NCBI GenBank assembly: GCA_022708765.1
Contig: JAKIYB010000220.1
Span: 1-7,409 of the forward strand
Length of the DNA: 7,409 nucleotides
Reading direction: 5' to 3'
From: Armatimonadota bacterium
GTDB lineage: Bacteria; Armatimonadota; Hebobacteria; CAIYQO01
Shown here: positions 1-5,151 of the stretch, one piece after another
How the letters are laid out: the number at the start of each line of letters is the position of its first letter
Numbering within the stretch: position 1 is the stretch's first letter
The notes under the pieces: generated by a model
What the model was told of the DNA's origin: nothing
What the model saw: the letters and a program-made list of their open reading frames with translations, nothing else
Database searches by the model: none
Position numbers and translations under genes: made by a program

Positions 1-126
1 CGGAAGTTGCCGCGCGACGTAGGCCGTGGGCGGCAGCGGTGCCTGCTTGGCGATCTCCACCCCGCACCGGCCACAGCGCTCCGCCGTATCGCCGTTCACT
101 TGCTGGCAGTACCAACACACCCGCAT
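1..126 (-). CDS. N-terminal fragment of a zinc-ribbon protein (runs off left edge)
   Basis: The complement of 124-126 is an ATG opening a frame of 42 codons that stays open to the window edge, so only the N-terminus is visible. It begins MRVCWYCQQVNGD and has two CxxC knuckles (Cys4/Cys7 and Cys18/Cys21) with the short C-G-R-C-G spacing of a zinc ribbon. A Pro/Ala-rich stretch follows (about residues 28-34). Such N-terminal zinc ribbons commonly precede a linker and another domain, often membrane or signalling, but that part lies outside the window. It starts 12 nt after the GH30 stop codon on the same strand. The gap contains a weak purine-rich GAGACAGG overlapping the stop, so it may be translated by coupling. 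Ribbon call is firm; function is unknown. No biochemical link to the glycosidase can be claimed. Confidence 0.68.
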   Translation of the reverse strand, partial: MRVCWYCQQVNGDTAERCGRCGVEIAKQAPLPPTAYVARQLP

Positions 127-138
127 GACGCGCCTGTC

Positions 139-1440
139 TCACCCTTCGATGACAAATGTATTGAACGAATACCCCGGCAGCGTCACCGTGAAGCGCGTTC
201 CCGCGCCATCGAAGGTCAGCGCGCGGTCGTCGGCGAAGGGATTGCCCACGACCATCGCCGTGCCGCCGTCCGGATTGGCGAAGGCCACGGCGTTGCCCGT
301 CCACGGCCCTTTCAGACCCAGTCGAGTGGCGCCAGGCGCGATGATGGAGGAGAAGTGCTTCATCACGTAGAATTCGGGATTCAGCGTCACCGTCTTCGCC
401 GCCGGGTCCACCGTGATCATCGCGTTCTGCCGCCAGCCCCAGGTGCTCAGGCCGCCCGGCTGCAGGATCATATTCCAGTAGACATACGCGTTGGCGCCGT
501 TGGTGATGTAGTGGCGGAACAGGTCATAGACGTAACGCGCGTATTCCCAGGTGTTGCGTCCGTCACCGCATTCGTTCTCCGTTTGCATCAGCCGCTTCTC
601 CGGCCAACTCTCGTGGGTGCGCTGGATGGCGCCCTTGCCGGCCCACTGGAAGCCCACGCCCGCGGTGTAGCGATACGCGTCGGGATCGCTCATTACGGTA
701 TGCGGATAACCGTCGTAATCGTCGGTGTTCAGCGTGCCCAGCCAGATTTCGCAGTCCAGCCCCTCGCGCGCAAAAAGCGGGCCAAGGTGGTCGCGGATGA
801 AGTCGCGCATCTGCGCCCCCGTCCAGAGGCAGGAGGGGAATTTCTGGTCGGCCACCGGTTCGTTCTGCACGTGCACCTGCGTAATGTTGATGCCCTCGGC
901 GCGGTACGCCTGCACGAATTTCAAAAAATACCGCGCGTAGGCGTCCAGATACTCTGGCTGCCAGATCATTGTGCCGTAGTTGTAGGCACGCGGGAACTTG
1001 AACCATGTCGGCGGGCTCCACGGCGAGGCGAAGAGCGCCAGTTCCGGCTGCCAGGCCATCGCCGCCTTGATGTAGGGGATAAGGCAGCCCTTGTCGCGCG
1101 CAATGGAAAAATGCGTCATGGCGAAGTCGCCAGCGGTCTCGTTCAGGCTGTACCACTCCGCGCCGTAATCGCTAGCGCCGATGGGCATGCGGCAGAAGGT
1201 GAATTTGCAGCCGTCCCGCTGGTCAAACAGCAGCCCCAGCGTCTCGTACCGCGCGTCCGCGTCCAGCCCGGAGAGGGCAATCCACCCCAGTTCGTTGAAA
1301 CAGCCGCCCCACCCATCCCAGGTCTGGTGGCGCGTGCCGTCGAGTGCGAGCGCGGCTCCCTCAACGGGCGCGGATACGTCAACGGTCTGTTCCCGCCATT
1401 GGGCGGTCGGTGTCGTGGAAATCCAGCGTGTGCGCGGCAT
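139..1440 (-). CDS. GH30-family glycoside hydrolase (glucosylceramidase-like)
   Basis: A 433-residue retaining beta-glycosidase of the GH30 (clan GH-A) type, which would hydrolyse beta-glycosides such as glucosides, xylans or related glycans. Visible family marks, in order: the GWGGCFNELGW segment at about 43-53; RMPIGASDY at about 84-92; SPWSPPTWFK at 139-148; VHVQNEP with the likely acid/base Glu194; and QTENECGDG with the likely nucleophile Glu288, comparable to the SEAC region of human GBA. The barrel closes with NAYVYWNM, and a C-terminal beta-sandwich ends in GYSFNTFVIEG. The length fits a single GH30 domain plus its sandwich. No signal peptide is seen: the N-terminus is polar (MPRTRWISTT), so the enzyme is either cytoplasmic or exported by an unseen route. 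The start is supported by AAAGGA at complement 1448-1453, 7 nt upstream. It is the first gene of a minus-strand unit with the zinc-ribbon gene behind it. Substrate cannot be told from sequence. Confidence 0.92.
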   Translation of the reverse strand: MPRTRWISTTPTAQWREQTVDVSAPVEGAALALDGTRHQTWDGWGGCFNELGWIALSGLDADARYETLGLLFDQRDGCKFTFCRMPIGASDYGAEWYSLNETAGDFAMTHFSIARDKGCLIPYIKAAMAWQPELALFASPWSPPTWFKFPRAYNYGTMIWQPEYLDAYARYFLKFVQAYRAEGINITQVHVQNEPVADQKFPSCLWTGAQMRDFIRDHLGPLFAREGLDCEIWLGTLNTDDYDGYPHTVMSDPDAYRYTAGVGFQWAGKGAIQRTHESWPEKRLMQTENECGDGRNTWEYARYVYDLFRHYITNGANAYVYWNMILQPGGLSTWGWRQNAMITVDPAAKTVTLNPEFYVMKHFSSIIAPGATRLGLKGPWTGNAVAFANPDGGTAMVVGNPFADDRALTFDGAGTRFTVTLPGYSFNTFVIEG

Positions 1441-1482
1441 GCGGGTATCCTTTCGGTGTGTGTGTATGACTACTCCGTTATC

Positions 1483-1488
1483 AGTATA
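1483..1488 (-). promoter_or_regulatory. Probable -10 element of the GH30 gene
   Basis: The complement reads TATACT, one mismatch from the sigma-70 TATAAT. It would start transcription near 1476 and give a leader of about 35 nt before the GH30 ATG. The expected -35 position (about 1505-1511) has no TTGACA-like sequence. Instead it lies inside the inverted repeat at 1493-1546, so the stem could hold a regulator site or replace a normal -35. Assignment is by pattern only. Confidence 0.4.
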
Positions 1489-1492
1489 CTCA

Positions 1493-1546
1493 GTAATTCG
1501 GTGACTGCCTCCCCGATGCCATCGGGGCTGGCTGTCACCGAATTAC
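1493..1546. repeat. 54-nt composite inverted repeat (REP/MITE-like stem-loop)
   Basis: The outer arms are a perfect 13-bp inverted repeat (gtaattcggtgac at 1493-1505, gtcaccgaattac at 1534-1546). After a 5/6-nt internal bulge there is a perfect 7-bp inner stem (ccccgat at 1511-1517, atcgggg at 1521-1527) closing a 3-nt loop. It lies between the divergent GH30 and PA14/propeller promoters and has no T-tract on either side, so a terminator is unlikely. The bulged long-hairpin shape recalls REP-type palindromes mobilised by IS200/IS605-like TnpA_REP transposases, but no transposase is in the window and copy number cannot be judged here. Confidence 0.6.
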
Positions 1547-1567
1547 CCCGCGAAAGCCCGAACAGCC

Positions 1568-1601
1568 GCGTCCCTGAAGAGGGACGCCTGGCCGTACGGC
1601 C
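1568..1601. repeat. Hairpin (8 bp) followed by a 12-bp palindrome
   Basis: A perfect 8-bp stem (gcgtccct at 1568-1575, agggacgc at 1580-1587) closes a GAAG loop. Two nt later comes the self-complementary ggccgtacggcc at 1590-1601. Neither is followed by a T-run. They continue the cluster of dyad symmetry that starts at 1493 and may belong to the same element. Confidence 0.5.
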
Positions 1602-1616
1602 TCGCAGGGGGTATTT

Positions 1617-1648
1617 CAATGCCCGCATCTCCGAATGGAGCAGCATTG
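1617..1648. repeat. Nested inverted repeat
   Basis: Outer arms caatgc (1617-1622) and gcattg (1643-1648) enclose an inner ctcc/ggag hairpin (1629-1632 and 1637-1640) with a GAAT loop. Arms are short, so this alone could be chance. It is listed because it is the fourth dyad in about 155 nt. Confidence 0.3.
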
Positions 1649-1727
1649 TATAGCGGTAGCATAGAGAGAAAGCGTATGCCCTGTCAATCCCGCGCGCGCC
1701 GGAAAAGGTGCCCTTCCGAGCGTTTTG

Positions 1728-1736
1728 TGGTAGACT
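1728..1736 (+). promoter_or_regulatory. Possible extended -10 promoter of the PA14/propeller gene
   Basis: TGGTAGACT matches the TGnTAnnnT form of an extended -10. It would place the transcription start near 1743, about 26 nt ahead of the chosen ATG. No convincing -35 is seen, which is common for extended -10 promoters. Confidence 0.35.
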
Positions 1737-1768
1737 CAGAGCAGCGTTCACTCGTGGGAGAAGACGGT

Positions 1769-3199
1769 ATGATGCGATTCGCGATATGGCTGGCCTTATT
1801 CGGATTGTTAGTGGCGGCGCTGCCGGCTCTCGCGGCAAAGCCGCCGGCCAAGCCGAAACCGCCGGCGTCCACGGCGCAGCCGAAACCGAAGCCGAAACCG
1901 ACGCCGCCTCCCCCGCCGCCGCCGCCGCCGGTGAAGGAAGAGGACATGACGCCGCCCGCCACGCCGGGTTTTGGTCTGCATGGAGAATACTTCGCCGACC
2001 CCGAAATGACGAAGCTGGTCCTCACGCGCATTGACCCGAAGGTGGAGTTCAACTGGGGCGGCGGCACACCGGGACCGGGCGTGCCGGGGGATAACTTCAC
2101 CTGCCGCTGGCGCGGCTACCTCCTGCCGAAATACGCGGAAACCTATAGCTTCTGGGCCTCGGCGGATGACCATGCGCGCATCACCGTGGACGGCCAACTA
2201 CTGATGACCACCTGGCCGAACGAAACCCGCAAGGACCGCAGCGAGATCGAACTGACGCCCGACAAACTCCATACCATTGTGGTGGAACACCGTGAAGGCG
2301 GCGGTGGCGCGAGCATAGCGCTCTACTGGAGCAGCAAGAGCCAGCCGCAGGAAGTCATCCCCGCCACCCAGCTCTACCCGCCGCGCTTGCGCATCGGCAA
2401 GGTGCTCTTCGCGACCGCCGGGCTGGGCACCAAAGGGAAAGTCTACCTGCAGACGCCCGCGGAGGGTGCGAAGGAACTCACCAAAGCGGGCGCGACAGAG
2501 CCGGCCATCAACTGGATGGGCGACACCGCGCTCTTCACCGCCTGCTGGCACACCAGTTGGAACGATGCTAAAACGGTGAAGAACACCGAGCTCTATAGCA
2601 TGAAGCCGGATGGGGGCGACCAGCGGCGCATCACCTCCAACTTCTATCCCGACATGATGGCCTCGCTCAGCCGCGATGGTCGGCGCGTCGCCTTCGTCGC
2701 CGATACCACCAATGGCAACCGCGACATTTTCACCATGGTGATGGGCGGCCGCCCGCGCCAGCTCACCGCCGACCCGGGTATGGATCTGCTGCCCGTCATC
2801 AGCCCCGACGGCAAGCAGGTGGCCTTTCAGACAGACCGCAACGGCCGCTGGGAAATCTTCGCCGTCAACGTGGACGGCACCGGAGAAATCCAACTGGTGG
2901 ACGGCGTCGCCTGGAGCCCCGCCTACAGCCCTGACGGCAAAAAAATCCTCTTCCTCTCCAGCCGCGACGGCCAGACCGACATCTACCAGATGCTGCTCGA
3001 AACGAAAGAAATCATCCGCGTCACCAACACCCCCGACGTCGAAAGCAGCCCCCTCTACAGCCCGGACGGTAGCGAAATCGCCTTCATCATGACCCACGCC
3101 GCCGGCAAATCCGACATCCACGTCATGGCCCTCGACGGCAAAGGCCTGCGCAAAATGACCGATGTCGGCAACGTTGTATCGTTCGCGTGGGGGTGGTAG
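1769..3199 (+). CDS. Secreted PA14 domain / TolB-like (PD40) beta-propeller protein
   Basis: A 476-residue exported protein. Residues 1-23 are a signal peptide (MMR, then a hydrophobic FAIWLALFGLLVAAL core ending in an Ala-x-Ala-type site). Residues about 24-67 are a Lys-Pro/poly-Pro linker with nine consecutive prolines at 46-54. Residues about 68-203 form a PA14 domain, starting GLHGEYF and containing RWRGYLLPKYAETYSFWASADDHARITVDG and ALYW motifs; PA14 domains usually bind carbohydrate. Residues about 230-476 are a beta-propeller with PD40/TolB-type repeats (S-R/P-D-G at about 301, 345, 387 and 431, spaced 42-44 residues) carrying the DIF/EIF/DIY/DIHVM strands. The ATG at 1769 is chosen because GGAG lies at 1757-1760 and the signal peptide begins there. 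The frame is open upstream to 1619, but that part is basic and unlike an export signal. An in-frame ATG follows directly at 1772. No catalytic residues are visible; likely role is surface or periplasmic binding or scaffolding. The small membrane protein gene follows after 25 nt. Confidence 0.85.
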   Translation: MMRFAIWLALFGLLVAALPALAAKPPAKPKPPASTAQPKPKPKPTPPPPPPPPPVKEEDMTPPATPGFGLHGEYFADPEMTKLVLTRIDPKVEFNWGGGTPGPGVPGDNFTCRWRGYLLPKYAETYSFWASADDHARITVDGQLLMTTWPNETRKDRSEIELTPDKLHTIVVEHREGGGGASIALYWSSKSQPQEVIPATQLYPPRLRIGKVLFATAGLGTKGKVYLQTPAEGAKELTKAGATEPAINWMGDTALFTACWHTSWNDAKTVKNTELYSMKPDGGDQRRITSNFYPDMMASLSRDGRRVAFVADTTNGNRDIFTMVMGGRPRQLTADPGMDLLPVISPDGKQVAFQTDRNGRWEIFAVNVDGTGEIQLVDGVAWSPAYSPDGKKILFLSSRDGQTDIYQMLLETKEIIRVTNTPDVESSPLYSPDGSEIAFIMTHAAGKSDIHVMALDGKGLRKMTDVGNVVSFAWGW

Positions 3200-3224
3200 A
3201 TCACGCTGTTGATGGAGCAACGTC

Positions 3225-3659
3225 ATGCGAGACTTCACAATTGGGTTATATGGCGCCGGTGCAGCAGCGGCTCTGATATGCACACTCGCCAGCGTATATT
3301 GGCTTTCAGCAAAGTGGTACGCTTATGCAATTGTCATCGGTGACTTGCTCCCCGTGGTTGGTGCAACAGGTTATTTCATCTGGAGGTGTTATAGTTCAAG
3401 GACGAATGGTATCTATGACTTTACGGTAGCGAGCCTGGCGACGATTTTACTTATCAAGATGCTGGCACTTGGTTACGAACTCTTCCGGCGGTTCATAAGC
3501 GGCGATGCCTTTGATTCCGGCAGCGTATATACCGGAAACCTTGGCCCGCTTGTTACGACAATAATTGCCGTCACTCTCGCCTTTCACGTCGCGTGGCTCA
3601 TTTACCTTGGAATTCTATACACGGAAGACAGGAAGCGCAGAGTTAACGGGGACAGTTGA
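3225..3659 (+). CDS. Small membrane protein with four predicted helices, unknown function
   Basis: A 144-residue protein that I do not recognise. Four hydrophobic segments are seen at about residues 6-28, 33-53, 67-87 and 106-131. Short charged loops separate them (SSRTNG at 57-62, FRRFISGD at 87-94), and the tail is basic (EDRKRRVNGDS). Both termini would lie on the same side, probably cytoplasmic given the positive tail. GGAG at 3214-3217 is 7 nt before the ATG, which supports the start and the reality of the gene. It begins 25 nt after the propeller gene stop, so co-transcription is likely. Base composition differs from its neighbours: the line 3361-3420 is about 40% GC against about 63% for 2701-2760 in the gene before, and it uses many A/T-ending codons. 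This suggests separate ancestry or relaxed selection. It could be a small integral-membrane protein of an uncharacterised family. Confidence 0.7.
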   Translation: MRDFTIGLYGAGAAAALICTLASVYWLSAKWYAYAIVIGDLLPVVGATGYFIWRCYSSRTNGIYDFTVASLATILLIKMLALGYELFRRFISGDAFDSGSVYTGNLGPLVTTIIAVTLAFHVAWLIYLGILYTEDRKRRVNGDS

Positions 3660-3757
3660 TACCTGGCCTTGCCGCACACCGCAGTATTGTTCAGCATCAC
3701 GTAGCGCTGATCATGCAACCTCGTCAGGCGTTGACTGTCCACGCTTGGTGAAGCACC

Positions 3758-3794
3758 CCGGCCGGAACTCTCCGCCCAAGCCCCATTCACGGGG
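3758..3794 (+). repeat. 37-nt direct repeat, copy 1
   Basis: Aligns without gaps to 4011-4047 at 31 of 37 positions; all six differences are transitions. It starts with ccggccgga and ends ttcacgggg. The right end can fold as cccc/gggg around attcac. No coding sense is seen in it. Confidence 0.6.
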
Positions 3795-3806
3795 CGCCGC
3801 TCGGTA

Positions 3807-3828
3807 GCCCGGCCGTTGACGGCCGGGC
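3807..3828. repeat. 9-bp GC hairpin downstream of the membrane protein gene
   Basis: gcccggccg (3807-3815) pairs perfectly with cggccgggc (3820-3828) around a TTGA loop. No T-run follows on either strand, so it is not a classical intrinsic terminator. It might stop or stabilise the plus-strand transcript, or be part of the repeat region next to copy 1. Confidence 0.45.
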
Positions 3829-3836
3829 GGGTGGCC

Positions 3837-3869
3837 GGTGACAGCCTCACCCGTGTTTGTCGCAAACAC
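3837..3869. promoter_or_regulatory. Candidate operator palindromes just upstream of the promoter
   Basis: Two dyads adjoin the -35 box at 3874. The first is ggtga (3837-3841) with tcacc (3847-3851). The second is GTGTTTGTCGCAAACAC (3853-3869), a perfect 7-bp dyad around a TCG centre. The second ends 4 nt before the -35, a usual place for an activator or repressor site. The regulator family cannot be named from this. Confidence 0.4.
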
Positions 3870-3873
3870 CCGA

Positions 3874-3902
3874 TTGACAAACAAACGTATTTATGCTATA
3901 CT
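3874..3902 (+). promoter_or_regulatory. Near-consensus sigma-70 promoter with no recognisable gene
   Basis: TTGACA at 3874-3879 is a perfect -35. A 17-nt spacer is followed by TATACT at 3897-3902, and TGC at 3894-3896 adds an extended -10. Transcription would start near 3909 on the plus strand. What follows is a leader of about 50 nt, a 14-codon frame (3962-4006), the inverted repeat, repeat copy 2, and then sequence antisense to the 3' end of the minus-strand operon. It is the best promoter match I noticed in the window. Confidence 0.65.
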
Positions 3903-3955
3903 GCCGCCCGTACCGTAACAAAAGAAAACCGCACGACCTGTTCTCGCATCCGGGG

Positions 3956-4009
3956 AAAAAGATGTATCACCCCGCATTTCGAACATTTACATGGTGGGCG
4001 GGGTGATAC
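3956..4009 (-). terminator. Likely intrinsic terminator of the minus-strand glycosidase operon
   Basis: A perfect 12-bp inverted repeat (gtatcaccccgc at 3964-3975, gcggggtgatac at 3998-4009) encloses a 22-nt loop. Read on the minus strand the stem is followed after 3 nt by five T (complement of 3956-3960), which is the intrinsic terminator layout. It sits about 80 nt past the stop at 4089. The loop is longer than usual, which lowers confidence. On the plus strand there is no T-run. Confidence 0.5.
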
Positions 4010-4010
4010 G

Positions 4011-4047
4011 CCGGCCGGAGCTCTTCGCTCAAGTTCCGTTCACGGGG
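4011..4047 (+). repeat. 37-nt direct repeat, copy 2
   Basis: Second copy of the element at 3758-3794, same orientation, beginning one nt after the 12-bp inverted repeat. Its right end can form ttccg/cgggg pairs around TTCA, where two positions become T-G wobbles and one extra G-C pair appears relative to copy 1. It lies in the 3' untranslated part of the minus-strand operon. Confidence 0.6.
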
Positions 4048-4088
4048 GTATTCTCTGCCCCGCAACACACACCGACGCCGGTAACACG

Positions 4089-5130
4089 CTACTTTACCCC
4101 GCTCCCTACCCGATCAATATCGCTCCAGCGCGCTTTCGCGCCGGAAATCAGGCGGAAGACCTGCACGCCGTCGGCGCCGCCCTGCCGGGCGCACGCCACC
4201 GTCTGCGCGGCAAGCGGATCGTCCCACCAGAGGATCGGCGCCAGCGTGGCAGCCGGCCCGATCAGTGCCCGCGCTCGCGCGGTTTCAAGGCGCACCGCCT
4301 CCGGTGAAACACCCCGGGTTAGCAGTTCATCAAGCCCGGCATGCGGTTCCGCCGGCAACCCGGCAAGCGCCAGTATCCCGACCGGACCGCGCGGCGGATC
4401 CTCCCAGGACGCGAGAACATGCAGCTCGGTATTGATCGGCGCAATGCAGTTTCGTTCGTTGACATTGCGGTAGAGCATGGGCGCGAACAGATCAATAAAC
4501 GGCGCCAGTTTGACGTAATCCTGGCCGACCAACGGCGCCAGGCAGGGCGAGAACAGGTAGCCGCCCAGTTGTTTCCCCTCGCCATGCACCGCGCGCGCCA
4601 GCTCTTCGACGAAATCCGTGATCGTCCGCTGGCGAAACCAGAGCCAGTCGCAGACGCCGGGCCATCGCATGAGCTGTCCGAGCACACCTATTGGACTGCC
4701 CGCCACCTCGGGTGGCGCCAGGGGAGCCCCGGACACTAGGTGCTGATAGAGCGCGGTCACGTCGCGCTGCATCCGCTCGAAATCAAGCCCCAGCGCCTCC
4801 GCCGCTCGCGCGCAGTGCTCGCAAAAGCAGGTGCAGAATGCCTCGAGGCCGGACGCTGGGGAGGCGAAACGGATGCCATCCAGGAACACGCCCGTCACCT
4901 GCCCGCGCGAAGCGCCGCCGTTCTCCGCGCACATCCAGGCAGAGCAGTGTTGCATCGTCGCCCGGAGGCGTAAAGGCGCCCAGACACGTCCAAGCCGCCA
5001 TCCCGCGCGCGGCAACAGCCTCCTGAAGCGCCGGATCGTCCCCGCCGATCACAGTGTTCCATCCCTGCGTCGCCAGCCAATCCAGGTCGGCGTCCACGCC
5101 GTCAACCGTGCCGTAGAACATGCCGCGCAT
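4089..5130 (-). pseudogene. TIM-barrel putative glycosidase split by a frameshift
   Basis: Two overlapping minus-strand frames give one protein of about 346 residues. The N-terminal frame starts at the ATG complement 5128-5130 with MRGMFYGTVDGVDADLDWLA and keeps a sensible sequence through DATLLCLDVRGE (to about 4921). The C-terminal frame picks up at GQVTGVFLDGIRFAS and ends at TAG, complement 4089-4091. Joining them needs one base skipped between about 4890 and 4925; the run ggg within complement 4899-4908 is a good candidate. The joined protein has a barrel strand ending LDGIRF, then CTCFCEHC (complement 4812-4835), later DLFAPMLYRN and ILWWDDP. It resembles its upstream neighbour in layout, so it belongs to the hypothetical glycosyl hydrolase-like barrel group (GHL6/GHL10 type); substrate unknown. 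AAGG 6 nt before the start supports translation. No signal peptide. Sequencing error, true pseudogene or recoding cannot be separated here. Confidence 0.7.
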
Positions 5131-5151
5131 CGCTCACCTTCCTTCCATGTA

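Larger units (their letters stand above)
3660..4088. other. Structured non-coding stretch between convergent gene blocks
   Basis: No protein gene is supported in these 429 nt. The open frames that cross it have no ribosome site and no recognisable sequence. It contains the two 37-nt repeat copies, a GC hairpin, a palindrome pair, a strong plus-strand promoter and a minus-strand terminator, each listed separately. The first part, 3660-3757, shows nothing I can identify beyond short dyads (for example ggtg/cacc around 3750). Confidence 0.55.

Noticed and set aside
1456..1465. Short GT dinucleotide run in the GH30 leader
   Set aside because: Five repeats only; too short to call a phase-variable tract.
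7..1653. A long plus-strand open frame of about 548 codons opposite the GH30 gene
   Set aside because: Its translation is rich in Arg, His, Val and Pro without domain sense, and it mirrors the GH30 codons. It is a GC-driven antisense shadow.
1848..1937. CCG-rich tandem repeat as a separate DNA element
   Set aside because: It is in frame and simply encodes the Lys-Pro/poly-Pro linker of the PA14/propeller protein.
2198..3283. A minus-strand open frame of 361 codons opposite the PA14/propeller gene
   Set aside because: Composition of repeated Val-Gly-Asp-Ala-Phe reflects the complement of propeller repeats. No ribosome site and no recognisable domain.
3962..4009. Trp attenuator on the plus strand
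   Set aside because: Two Trp codons and a stem are present, but there is no alternative antiterminator pairing that I can find, no T-run on the plus strand and no biosynthetic gene downstream. The stem is better read as a terminator of the minus-strand operon.
3758..4047. CRISPR array
   Set aside because: There are only two repeat copies, spaced 216 nt apart and 84% identical, with no regular spacer pattern and no cas gene.
3816..4307. Plus-strand open frame running through the repeat region into the glycosidase gene
   Set aside because: It crosses a promoter, a terminator and the antisense of a recognisable gene, and its translation is low-complexity and Arg-rich.
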